The notes below the pieces were generated by a model. It was not told the DNA's origin. It was given only the letters and a program-made list of their open reading frames with translations, and did no database searches. DNA of 9,560 nucleotides from a bacterium. GTDB taxonomy: Bacteria; Patescibacteriota; Minisyncoccia; Portnoybacterales; JAGGTM01. The translations under genes were made by a program, and so were the position numbers. Below are positions 1 to 6,837 of the stretch, in pieces; the stretch's first letter is position 1; every line of letters begins with the position of its first letter. Location: NCBI GenBank assembly GCA_021163745.1, contig JAGGTM010000055.1:1-9560 (forward strand). The letters are read 5' to 3'.

Positions 1-390
1 AAAAAACATAATTTAAAAAATGTTTATCTTCATCAATGGATTCCTAATGCTGCTTCCTATCTAAAAGCATTTGATATTTTTGTTTTACCTTCAGTCAAAG
101 AAGGATTTCCTTATGTGATTTTAGAGGCAATGGCAGCGGAAATTCCTATTATAGCCAGTGAAGTAGGAGGAATTCCTGAAATGTTATCAAAAGGAAATGA
201 GTTTGCAGGAATTCTTATTCCTCCAAAAAATAGCCAAATTTTGGCTGAAAAAATTATTTATTTATTAAATCATCCTCATAAAGCAAAAAAAATGGCTCAC
301 ACAGCCAGAAAAAAAGTAGAAAAAGAATTTACTTTAGAAAAGATGATCCGAGAAATAAAAAATATTTATTTTTCAGACTTTACCCGCTAA
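1..390 (+). CDS. GT4-family glycosyltransferase, C-terminal part (5' truncated by window edge)
   Basis: The reading frame is open from base 1 to the TAA at 388-390 and gives 129 residues. It is the C-terminal half of the UDP-sugar-binding domain of a GT-B fold, GT4-type (group 1) glycosyltransferase. The diagnostic EX7E motif is visible as E34 and E42 in EGFPYVILE, followed by the usual AMA-x-x-x-PIIAS-x-VGGIPE run (residues 43-60) and a helical tail that closes the fold. Enzymes of this family move a sugar from an activated donor to an acceptor in surface polysaccharide, glycolipid or glycoprotein synthesis. The acceptor cannot be told from this fragment. The family is normally 350-400 residues, so about two thirds lies upstream of the window. 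Its downstream neighbour is convergent, so the two genes are not in one operon. The family call is firm; the substrate is unknown. Confidence 0.9.
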   Translation, partial: KKHNLKNVYLHQWIPNAASYLKAFDIFVLPSVKEGFPYVILEAMAAEIPIIASEVGGIPEMLSKGNEFAGILIPPKNSQILAEKIIYLLNHPHKAKKMAHTARKKVEKEFTLEKMIREIKNIYFSDFTR

Positions 391-444
391 GACATCTCAA
401 AAGATAAAGTTTGAAAAACGGACCTAATACGATATTATTTGAAA

Positions 445-605
445 TCTAAATGTCTAAAATTTTAAGATAAGGAATTCCAGAAATTAACTAATGGAAGGTT
501 AAGGTGTAAAAAGTGTAAATATATCGATTTTCAAAGAATAGATTTAACTTTAGGTTGTTAAGAAAAGTCATTAAGGAATTTCTCTTAGAACACCCAACCA
601 TCGTT
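445..605 (+). pseudogene. Decayed zinc-ribbon transposase fragment (probable)
   Basis: No intact ORF exists here, but conceptual translation shows transposase-like pieces. One frame has a Cys at 451-453 and then KEFQKLTNGRLRCKKCKY, with its CxxC cysteines at 505-507 and 514-516. This matches the second half of the CxxC...CxxC zinc ribbon that opens IS1595-type and related transposases. The second Cys of the first pair reads Phe and a stop follows it. Another frame (about 558-602) continues with LRKVIKEFLLEHPT, which resembles the helix after such a ribbon. At least one frameshift and several stops separate the pieces. The fragment lies between two convergent genes and nothing suggests it is expressed. 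The family assignment comes from memory of motif style only, and a chance match remains possible. Confidence 0.35.
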
Positions 606-619
606 CTTTTGTTGATAAA

Positions 620-1348
620 TTACTCTATTCTATTTTTTAAATCTTCTAATCCTTTTTTAGCCACTTGACTTTGGGGATTAATTTCCAATACTTTTTGATA
701 ACATTCTATGGCTTCTTGATTTCTGTCCAAAGAACGATAATAATCAGCCAACACAAGCATTAAATCTGTGGCCTGAGGGTATTTAGTAATTCCCTGTTTA
801 AGAATTTCCTCAGCCAAATTGGTATCTTCTTTATAAAAATAACGATAAAGCTGATGCAGGTCTAAATAATAAGAAAGAGTCTTAGGGTTATTAGATTCTA
901 TTGCTTTAAGGTAATGCTCCTCTGCCTTGGCAAAATCTTTAAAATGATGAAAATAGAGATTGGCTAAGTTGCCATGAGCCAGATAACTTTTAGGTTGAAG
1001 TTTAACAGCCCAAAGTAAAGCTTGCTCAGCGCCTTGATAATCGCCAACTAATTGTTTAATTTGTTCAATCTTAATTAAAGCCCAAAAAGCCTCGGCACTC
1101 TGAGGATCAGCCAGAAATTTTTTAGTTTGAGCCTCAAATGCTTTCCGGTATCGATTTATTTTTTTCTTATCCAAATCATCTCTAACAATTTTCAAAGTAA
1201 TAATTTGATTAATAGTTTCAGATTTCGAATCCTTGGTTATTTTACTTTTCTGATAATCACTGTAAAAATAGAAAGCCAGTCCTCCAACAAGAACAGCGAG
1301 GATAATAACTTGAATGATTATTTTAATTAGACGTGAAGTTTTGTTCAT
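620..1348 (-). CDS. Membrane-anchored tetratricopeptide repeat (TPR) protein
   Basis: This 242-residue protein has an N-terminal cytoplasmic stub (MNKTSRLIK), one transmembrane helix at about residues 9-30, a charged linker to about residue 75, and four tandem TPR-like units at about 83-118, 119-154, 156-191 and 192-225. The units carry the usual small and aromatic residues, for example GDYQGAEQALLWAV, FAKAEEHYLKAI and NQEAIECYQKVLEINP. TPR domains are protein-protein docking scaffolds. With a single anchor and positive residues before it, the TPR part probably faces outside the cytoplasm, which is inference. The ATG at 1346-1348 has no Shine-Dalgarno sequence, but a good promoter lies about 40 bp upstream. 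It is convergent with the glycosyltransferase gene and separated from the surface-protein gene by a terminator, so it is probably its own unit. The partner is unknown. Confidence 0.85.
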   Translation of the reverse strand: MNKTSRLIKIIIQVIILAVLVGGLAFYFYSDYQKSKITKDSKSETINQIITLKIVRDDLDKKKINRYRKAFEAQTKKFLADPQSAEAFWALIKIEQIKQLVGDYQGAEQALLWAVKLQPKSYLAHGNLANLYFHHFKDFAKAEEHYLKAIESNNPKTLSYYLDLHQLYRYFYKEDTNLAEEILKQGITKYPQATDLMLVLADYYRSLDRNQEAIECYQKVLEINPQSQVAKKGLEDLKNRIE

Positions 1349-1386
1349 TGAATCAAATTATTTAGAGAAGTTTTTTGTTAAATTTA

Positions 1387-1415
1387 ATTTTAGTTTATTT
1401 ACTTTGATTTGGCAA
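1387..1415 (-). promoter_or_regulatory. Sigma70-type promoter for the TPR gene
   Basis: On the minus strand TTGCCA (1415-1410) and TAAAAT (1392-1387) are separated by exactly 17 bp, each one mismatch from TTGACA and TATAAT. The predicted start near 1380 gives a leader of roughly 30 nt to the ATG at 1348. It is the best minus-strand promoter match I found in this spacer. Confidence 0.45.
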
Positions 1416-1419
1416 GAGG

Positions 1420-1610
1420 TTGCATAGATGAATGTATTATTGCAAAAAATTCCTCTTCTAAAGTTCGGTTAAATCTCTCATTAATAGTACCATCTTTAGG
1501 AGCTTTTCTCTATTAAAATAATGTTCCAGATATTTGTTCTTTAACTGCTTTTTCAAAAATTCCTTGAAATCCAAAGTCATTGCCTGTTTAAATGTTTTCA
1601 GTGTTGCCGT
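1420..1610 (-). pseudogene. Decayed DDE transposase (rve / IS481-like) remnant
   Basis: The minus strand reads TGNDFGFQGIFEKAVKEQ, two stops, then RKAPKDGTINERFNRTLEEEFF. This mirrors the catalytic core of rve-fold transposases, normally TDNGSEF followed about 35 residues later by PKDNAxxERFNRTLxEEF. The catalytic Asp reads Gly and its neighbour Gly reads Asp. The catalytic Glu (NERFN, about 1475-1486) survives. Between them another frame gives KYLEHYFNREK, which fits the family's THYFSR segment, so the gene has compensating frameshifts as well as stops. Only about 60 codons remain and the N-terminal part is gone. It sits between the terminator of the surface-protein gene and the TPR promoter. 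The call is a dead insertion-sequence relic; IS481 rather than another rve group is my best guess. Confidence 0.55.
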
Positions 1611-1642
1611 TAAAAAGAGATAAATATAATCTTTAAAAAACT

Positions 1643-1674
1643 AAAAGCGGCCTGCAAGGAAAGGCCGCTTTTTT
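1643..1674 (-). terminator. Intrinsic terminator of the large surface-protein gene (probably bidirectional)
   Basis: An 11-bp perfect stem (AAAAGCGGCCT at 1643-1653 with AGGCCGCTTTT at 1662-1672) closes an 8-nt loop 25 bp past the TAA of the surface-protein gene. On the minus strand the GC-rich stem ends in a U run followed by another T-rich stretch. On the plus strand it is followed by six T. It should stop the minus-strand transcript and may also stop plus-strand reading. Confidence 0.85.
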
Positions 1675-1698
1675 CATCTCAGTTAAACAGATATAACT

Positions 1699-4600
1699 TT
1701 AGTCAGTGACTGTCTGTGGTGTAGAAGAATTGGTCGGTACACCAGGTACACGATAACCGTTCATAAACATAGCTGTATGAGTAGCGGTTGAGCTGGAATA
1801 CAAATCAGCATTCAAATCAGACCAGATAAAGTCATCTTGATCTTTACCATCTACGTCGTCAGCGCTTAAGAGCGACGTATGAGCAAAACTTGAATCACCG
1901 GCAAAGACAACAGAAATGCTTTCATCGTCAACTGTTCCAGTGTGACCGCTAACTGTTCCTCTTAAGGTGTAATACTTGGTGTCGCCAGCATTGATAATCC
2001 TTTGCTCTTTAATCGTGCCAGAATTGTCATTATTAACATCAAAGTAACATTCAACAATAGCACCACCGCTATCATCGTGAATATAACTAACGCTGAAATC
2101 ATCACTACCCTGAGCCAAAACATCGCCTAAACTATCTTCTGATGTGGACTCATATAGATAATAACCGCTGTCTGATAAGCTCACCGTGGTGGTCGAAATA
2201 CCAAAGGTAAACTTATACAAACTAACTGGACCGGCTGAATCAGCCGTTACTTTGAACTTCATTAAACTGACTACACCATTGCCGGTAATCATATCACTAC
2301 CAGAGAAAGAAAACATCGTCACTGTAGGCACACTCTTAACAATACTGAAGGTATTGAAGGTCAAATCTAAGCCGTTTTTAGTAATGCTGCTAGAGCCAGC
2401 CGATGAACCTGTAGCATCAATACCGGTTATCTTGAATTTAAGACCAGCACCAGACTGAGCGGGACTAGCATCATTCAACTCAGCAAAGGTCGCCTTCAAG
2501 GTAAAATTCTTACTCTCGCCGGCAGAAAGAACCAAAAGGGAAGATGGAGTAATAGTAGCATTCGCTGTTGTAATCTCGATAGAACCTAATGGCTCAGCTA
2601 CACCATCTTCGTATAAGGCAACTGAAACAACTTGGTCATATTCATTAGCATTAACACCACCGTCCGGATCCGCCAAGGTAATACCAATCTTATCAACAGT
2701 GATATCCTCATATTTGGCTTGCATAGTGAATTTACCAACCGCTACGCCATCACTACCAGCAACCACTAAAGCAGAAGCTGGATCGGTCATCGCCGATAAA
2801 TTCAAGGTACCGCCGCTGGTCAAAGTCATTGTCTGACCTTGGCTCGCTGTAATAGTTTCATCAATAGAATTACCTTCATCATCCGTAGCCGTCACACCAT
2901 TTGATTGCAAACCGATTTTTAGGGTCCCGCTGGTAACGCCTGTACCAATATCAGCCTTAACAGTAATAACCCTAGAAGTACCGGCTGAAATAACCAAGGC
3001 ACCACTGGTAATGTTTAAAGTAGTGGTAGCACTACCACCAGCTGTTGTGCCGGTATCGCTATATTCTATAGAATCACTGTCAACAGAAATCTTGGTGCTA
3101 CCGTCCCAAAGTTCAATACCAGTAACCATATCAGGATAGGCGCTGCCACTGGTAATTACCGGTACCTTGACCTGGGTAACCTTAATATCACATCCAGAAT
3201 CAGAGGCATCAAAAACGTACTTAGCAAAAGTAAAGTCCTGTGTTCCAGCTACTACTGTTTGGGCGGCCGGATCGCTTGAAACACTCACCGCTAAACTGGC
3301 CGCTTTAACAGTTAAATTAGTTGAAGAAATCCAATCATCCGGGTCCGGAGTAATAGAATTATCAGTAGTCATACCTCGAGCGGTAACAATACTTGGCAAC
3401 ACTTTAACCTGAATGGTATCATCAGCAGTAAAACCATCACTTAAATCACCCTTTACTGTATAGATAGTCTCACCAACCGGCACAATAATAGTATCGGTAG
3501 TAGTGGCCGTCCCTTCTGTACTTGAACCAGAAGGATCTGATGGACCAGCGACTACATTACCGTTTGGATCATAAACAGTTAAATTAGTCACATCAGTATA
3601 ATCAGCCGAGCTACTACTTAATACAACCTTCCAGCCAATTGAAGTAATCTTAATCTCTTCGCCTTTAGCCACAAACTTAAATTTACCTAAAATAACATCA
3701 CTCTTATTCTCAGCAATCTTGGTTGGTGAAACTGAAACTGATTCAATTCTCAAACTACCGTCACCGATAGCAGTATCATTGGCATTCCAGTATGGTCGAC
3801 TGGTATTACTATAACTTGGTGTAATGTAATAGCCATAAGTTTCACCCTTAACCAATATATCAGTTTGCTGGTCAATATCATAAGAAATGGTCCTGCCAGA
3901 ACCGTCTACGATATCTAGTCTTAGGTCAAAAGTGACATTCTTACCCTTATCAATAGTTAAATTTGGATTAAAGGTTAAAGTCTTGCTGTCAGGTTGCTCA
4001 ATAGTGGCTAAAACCTCACCCGTGTTAGCATTGACTAACTTAACATTCTGAACATCGGTAGCGTCGGCTGAACCATCTTGAGTAAAGACAATCTTTTTAA
4101 CAGTAATCTTTTCAGCTGAACCAGCGGTAATCTTGATTGAGCTAACCGTATAATTGCTAGTACCAACTTTTTGGGTACTGGCTGACGGATTATTACCACC
4201 ATCACTTATGGTAGCAGTACCAATAGTTACAGTACCGTTAACTGTCATTGAATTACCGGTAATAGGCAAAGTAGCATCCAAAGTAGCATCACCCTTTAAA
4301 GTCATTGCTACTAAAGTCAAACTAGGTACTTCGCCAGCATAATCAGTTAAATCACTGGCCATATTACCACAAAGATAAATGCTTCTGGTAGTACCATCTT
4401 TTACAGTAAAATCATCATAAATCACTGCTTGGTGACTAGAGTTTAAGGTTTTATTATTACCTAATTGATCACCGTCTTCGCTGTCTAAAATAACTGCCAC
4501 TGAATCAAAAGCACCATCTTGAGCCGCTGTACCGGTTCTTTGAATAGTTAAAGAATCAACTACTACATCGCCACCAGTAGCTGTTAGATTAATCTTAGTA

Positions 4601-5220
4601 AAAGGCACTCTTGCAGCATTGGCCACTACAATACCGGAAGCAGGTGTATCTGCGGCTAATCCTACAGTTAGAGTTCCTGCTTCCTCACCTCCTTCTACTG
4701 TAATTGGAGTTCCTTCAGTATAATTATTGATGTCAACGCTGTTGACTACATATACTGAATCCCAGTCATAGCCTTGCTCTACAAATTGTTCAGGAGTCAT
4801 ATCCAGATGCTGTTTGGTTCCGGTATCGCCATCGGGAGTCAGTTTATAAACCGGTCCGTCTGGCAAACCATCTCCATCAGTGTCTGGATATACTAAATCG
4901 GAAGTGGTATATCCGGCAACAGTGTCGGCTGAAATGGTTTTAATATTCTCCCATTTCAAGTGCTCATAACTCTCAAACACCTCCGGATTGAGAATCAATC
5001 TCTTAAATGTCTTATCGCCAACTATTTTAATAATAAATACATCGTAAGGATAATAAGTAGTTCCATTCTCAGTAAATTCAGCATCCGGACTAACAATATC
5101 ACCATCCACGATATCCTGAGCCGTTACGGTCATAGGAGCCAACATTGCTACACCGGAAAGCCACAAAACTGTGGTAATTGAAGTGAATATTGAAATTCCT
5201 TTCTTTAAATGATTATTCAT
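1699..5220 (-). CDS. Large secreted surface-layer-like protein with six tandem degenerate beta-type repeats
   Basis: The 1173-residue product begins with a Sec signal peptide: basic HLKK, hydrophobic core to about residue 30, likely cleavage after VTA (34/35). Residues about 40-165 form an N-terminal domain (DVFIIKIVGDKTFKRLILNPE...YDWDSVYVVNS) of the style common in CPR exported proteins, with a DTDGDGLPDG calcium-loop-like motif at 113-122. Then come six units of about 150-165 residues starting near 198, 354, 510, 663, 826 and 985. Each opens with a strand like VGKFTMQAKYEDITVDKIGI and closes with one like AGTSRVITVKADI (ends near 290, 437, 594, 759, 914 and 1090). The tail ends NGYRVPGVPTNSSTPQTVTD. 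Thr, Ser, Asp and Gly dominate and only three Cys occur. No membrane anchor follows the signal peptide. Composition and GC are higher than in the neighbours, as expected for an abundant exported protein. An S-layer or cell-surface fibre role is inference. Confidence 0.85.
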   Translation of the reverse strand: MNNHLKKGISIFTSITTVLWLSGVAMLAPMTVTAQDIVDGDIVSPDAEFTENGTTYYPYDVFIIKIVGDKTFKRLILNPEVFESYEHLKWENIKTISADTVAGYTTSDLVYPDTDGDGLPDGPVYKLTPDGDTGTKQHLDMTPEQFVEQGYDWDSVYVVNSVDINNYTEGTPITVEGGEEAGTLTVGLAADTPASGIVVANAARVPFTKINLTATGGDVVVDSLTIQRTGTAAQDGAFDSVAVILDSEDGDQLGNNKTLNSSHQAVIYDDFTVKDGTTRSIYLCGNMASDLTDYAGEVPSLTLVAMTLKGDATLDATLPITGNSMTVNGTVTIGTATISDGGNNPSASTQKVGTSNYTVSSIKITAGSAEKITVKKIVFTQDGSADATDVQNVKLVNANTGEVLATIEQPDSKTLTFNPNLTIDKGKNVTFDLRLDIVDGSGRTISYDIDQQTDILVKGETYGYYITPSYSNTSRPYWNANDTAIGDGSLRIESVSVSPTKIAENKSDVILGKFKFVAKGEEIKITSIGWKVVLSSSSADYTDVTNLTVYDPNGNVVAGPSDPSGSSTEGTATTTDTIIVPVGETIYTVKGDLSDGFTADDTIQVKVLPSIVTARGMTTDNSITPDPDDWISSTNLTVKAASLAVSVSSDPAAQTVVAGTQDFTFAKYVFDASDSGCDIKVTQVKVPVITSGSAYPDMVTGIELWDGSTKISVDSDSIEYSDTGTTAGGSATTTLNITSGALVISAGTSRVITVKADIGTGVTSGTLKIGLQSNGVTATDDEGNSIDETITASQGQTMTLTSGGTLNLSAMTDPASALVVAGSDGVAVGKFTMQAKYEDITVDKIGITLADPDGGVNANEYDQVVSVALYEDGVAEPLGSIEITTANATITPSSLLVLSAGESKNFTLKATFAELNDASPAQSGAGLKFKITGIDATGSSAGSSSITKNGLDLTFNTFSIVKSVPTVTMFSFSGSDMITGNGVVSLMKFKVTADSAGPVSLYKFTFGISTTTVSLSDSGYYLYESTSEDSLGDVLAQGSDDFSVSYIHDDSGGAIVECYFDVNNDNSGTIKEQRIINAGDTKYYTLRGTVSGHTGTVDDESISVVFAGDSSFAHTSLLSADDVDGKDQDDFIWSDLNADLYSSSTATHTAMFMNGYRVPGVPTNSSTPQTVTD

Positions 5221-5253
5221 CTTAATGTTTGATGCTTGACGCTTGATGTTGGA

Positions 5254-5273
5254 GTAGCGGAGCGAAGCTCCGC
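5254..5273 (+). repeat. GTAG-hairpin copy 1
   Basis: GTAGCGGAGCGAAGCTCCGC: a 7-bp perfect stem (5257-5263 with 5267-5273) and a GAA loop. Outer arms at 5229-5249 and 5293-5313 each consist of three 7-bp words and can pair, making one long hairpin that ends just before the surface-protein start codon. Confidence 0.85.
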
Positions 5274-5319
5274 AATGCGAACTCTTCCATTTAACATCTC
5301 GCGTCTAACATCTAACTTA

Positions 5320-5325
5320 ATTATA
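5320..5325 (-). promoter_or_regulatory. Candidate -10 box for the surface-protein gene
   Basis: The minus strand has a perfect TATAAT (5325-5320), with no convincing -35 at the right distance. Transcription from about 5313 would give a leader of roughly 93 nt consisting almost wholly of the copy-1 hairpin, whose right outer arm ends at 5313. The position is suggestive but unproven. Confidence 0.35.
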
Positions 5326-5357
5326 TCTAAGGTTTGATGCTCGACGTTTGTCTCGGA

Positions 5358-5377
5358 GTAGCGGAGCAAAGCCCCGC
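5358..5377 (+). repeat. GTAG-hairpin copy 2
   Basis: The core has loop AAA and one changed arm base (GCGGAGC opposite GCCCCGC). The change is an A-C mismatch on the plus strand but a G-U wobble on the minus strand. Outer pairs include GGAG (5355-5358) with CTCC (5386-5389), and GACGT (5343-5347) with ACGTC (5393-5397). Confidence 0.8.
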
Positions 5378-5503
5378 AATGTGAACTCCTTTACGTCTAA
5401 CATCTAACCTCTTAATTTTCGACCTTTTCGTCTGTCAGATTTATATAGTTTAATCTGACAGACCTCTCAGCTATATCGACCTTTTTTAATACTTGACGTT
5501 GGA

Positions 5504-5523
5504 GTAGCGGAGCAAAGCTCCGC
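5504..5523 (+). repeat. GTAG-hairpin copy 3
   Basis: A perfect 7-bp stem with an AAA loop. The outer stem is GACGTTGGA (5495-5503) with TCCAACGTC (5546-5554), and the unit is bounded by the 11-bp inverted repeat CTCAGCTATAT / ATATAGCTGAG. Confidence 0.85.
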
Positions 5524-5653
5524 AATGAACCTCTAACATCTAACTTCCAACGTCTAACTTAATATCTTAATATAGCTGAGCTGATTTTATTGCTCGCCCA
5601 CATCTCGACCTTTCTTGAATGTTTGATATTGATGTTTGACGCTTGATGTTGGA

Positions 5654-5673
5654 GTAGCGAAGCAAAGCTTCGC
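5654..5673 (+). repeat. GTAG-hairpin copy 4 (compensatory change)
   Basis: The core reads GCGAAGC-AAA-GCTTCGC. Both arms changed together (G-C to A-T), so the 7-bp stem stays perfect. The outer arm GATGTTGGA at 5645-5653 pairs with TCCAACATC at 5706-5714, beyond copy 5. Confidence 0.85.
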
Positions 5674-5678
5674 AATGA

Positions 5679-5698
5679 GTAGCGGAGCGAAGCTCCGC
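5679..5698 (+). repeat. GTAG-hairpin copy 5
   Basis: The core is identical to copy 1 (loop GAA). It starts 25 bp after copy 4 in direct orientation, inside the same outer stem, which looks like a local duplication of the core alone. Confidence 0.85.
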
Positions 5699-5757
5699 AA
5701 CTTCTTCCAACATCTAACTTTTAACGTCTAACATCTAACCTAATTAATTATGTGGGC

Positions 5758-6510
5758 TTATTTTTTCAACCAAGTTTTCTCCTCTTTATCTAATGCGGAA
5801 GGAGTAGATGTTTCTTTGTTTAACCAAATCAAACTCTCTTCGTCTGTAGTAGTTGTAGTAGTGGTTGCAGCTGTAGCTTCTTGGTCTTTTTTCTCTTTTG
5901 ACAAAACTGTAAGAATTTCCTGATTAATTTCTTCTGCCAGTTTTTCCGCTTCGTTCAAATCTTCGCTCTCCCCTTTTGGTAAATCATTTTTAACTATATT
6001 TAATTCTTGTTTTATTCTTTTTGTTTTCTTTACTATATTATTTACTTCTTTTTTGGGTAGTTTGCTTAGATGTTGATTTGCTCCCTCTAAATTGTTTTTA
6101 AGCTCAGAAATAACTTCATTAAGTTCCTTTTGAGAAGCAGATTGCTCTGTAATCCGGCTTAATTCTTGAATTCTTCTTTTAGCAAATTCAAGGTGTAATT
6201 GTGCTATTTTCTGGTCTGGATAAATTACAGTTTGTACTTTCTCCACTGTTTTTTTAAAAGGATAAAGAATTTCGCCAGGCACACTATTTTCTGCTGCTTT
6301 AACCAATAACCAAGGACCTCCTATTAAAATTAGCATAGTAAATATAGAAATTAATGCAGGTTTTACAAACAATGAAAAAACAGAAAAATTGTCTTCTGGC
6401 TCTGCATAGATTTCTTTGGATAAATTCTCAAAAGAAAAATTTATCCATCTCTGAGATGGCTCAATATCTTTAAGCAATCTAATTTTGGAAATTAATTCTT
6501 TTTCTGTCAT
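5758..6510 (-). CDS. DUF5667-type single-pass membrane protein, probable anti-sigma factor
   Basis: I take the ATG at 6508-6510, giving 250 residues. The open frame runs to a TTG at 6564, but the extra residues come from repeat DNA and do not look like protein. Residues 1-45 form a small cytoplasmic part (MTEKELISKIRLLKDIEPSQRW...). One transmembrane helix spans about 46-70. Residues 77-205 resemble DUF5667: VPGEILYPFKKTVEKVQTVIYPD, then LHLEFAKRRIQELSRI and a long coiled-coil-like helical region. The tail is Thr-rich (seven Thr at 216-222) and acidic. DUF5667 proteins often lie next to ECF sigma genes, as here: the sigma gene is 327 bp upstream on the same strand. A cytoplasmic head that holds the sigma factor and an outer domain that senses the envelope is the likely design. 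No zinc-binding HxxxCxxC motif is present. The anti-sigma role is inference. Confidence 0.75.
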   Translation of the reverse strand: MTEKELISKIRLLKDIEPSQRWINFSFENLSKEIYAEPEDNFSVFSLFVKPALISIFTMLILIGGPWLLVKAAENSVPGEILYPFKKTVEKVQTVIYPDQKIAQLHLEFAKRRIQELSRITEQSASQKELNEVISELKNNLEGANQHLSKLPKKEVNNIVKKTKRIKQELNIVKNDLPKGESEDLNEAEKLAEEINQEILTVLSKEKKDQEATAATTTTTTTDEESLIWLNKETSTPSALDKEEKTWLKK

Positions 6511-6557
6511 CTTTATATATGAAGACGAAAAAAATGAGGATTTGTTACAGGAATTCA

Positions 6558-6827
6558 AGCGCAAAAGTCAAATGTCAAAAGTCAAATCTACAAGTCAAAA
6601 GTCAAAAGTGATACGATAGATACTTACAGAAATTCAAAATCCAAAGCACCAAATCCCAAATAAATCCAAATACCTAAATTCAAAATTCAAAACAAAGATT
6701 TAAAAAAATTAAAGTTTTGAATTTTGAACATTTGAATTTTGAATTTGTTTAGGATTTAGAATTTTGAATTTAGGATTTAATTACTTTTGCGCTTTGCGCT
6801 GTAGTTTTGCGCTTTACGCTTTGCGCT
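6558..6827. repeat. AT-rich 7-bp-phased inverted repeat between the DUF5667 and sigma genes
   Basis: This fills the 327-bp spacer and no gene is visible in it. An 11-bp perfect pair bounds it: AGCGCAAAAGT (6558-6568) and ACTTTTGCGCT (6783-6793). The left arm is a run of words such as CAAATGT, CAAAAGT and CAAATCT, then A-rich CAAAATT-like words. The right arm (about 6714-6780) holds the opposite words TTTTGAA and ATTTGAA. The segment 6785-6827 is a run of GCGCTTT-type words. The 25 bp at 6722-6746 recur exactly at 7779-7803. Confidence 0.75.
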
Positions 6828-6837
6828 ATGGATATTC

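Larger units (their letters stand above)
5221..5757. repeat. GTAG-hairpin repeat array (REP/BIME-like) between the surface-protein and DUF5667 genes
   Basis: No gene is visible in these 537 bp. The block holds five copies of a short perfect or near-perfect palindrome, each preceded by GTAG and followed by CAATG. The cores are wrapped in outer arms built from 7-bp words: TTGATGC, TTGACGC and TTGATGT on the left, and AACATCT, CGCGTCT and AACATCT on the right, which pair as longer stems. A recurrent linker TCGACCTTT occurs near 5419, 5476 and 5605. Further inverted pairs frame the units: 5430-5441 with 5452-5463 (12 bp), 5466-5476 with 5570-5580 (11 bp), and 5596-5603 with 5750-5757 (8 bp). The organisation resembles REP/BIME clusters known to be associated with RAYT transposases, and a RAYT gene lies at 7850-8449. 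Confidence 0.85.

Noticed and set aside
589..615. Terminator between the two convergent genes near 600
   Set aside because: Only a 5-bp AGAAC/GTTCT pair with a 10-nt loop and no T run is present; too weak to call.
2186..4342. Small open frames on the plus strand inside the large surface-protein gene
   Set aside because: They are antisense to a continuous, well-structured 1173-residue coding sequence and show no family resemblance or start signals.
5221..5757. CRISPR array
   Set aside because: The repeated cores are palindromes spaced irregularly (104, 146, 150 and 25 bp between starts). The DNA between them is related repeat sequence rather than unique spacers, and no cas gene is present.
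6511..6564. N-terminal extension of the DUF5667 protein from a TTG at 6562-6564
   Set aside because: The extra 18 residues are Ser/Asn/Cys-rich, the TTG falls within the bounding repeat, and the ATG at 6510 begins a sequence typical of the protein's cytoplasmic head.
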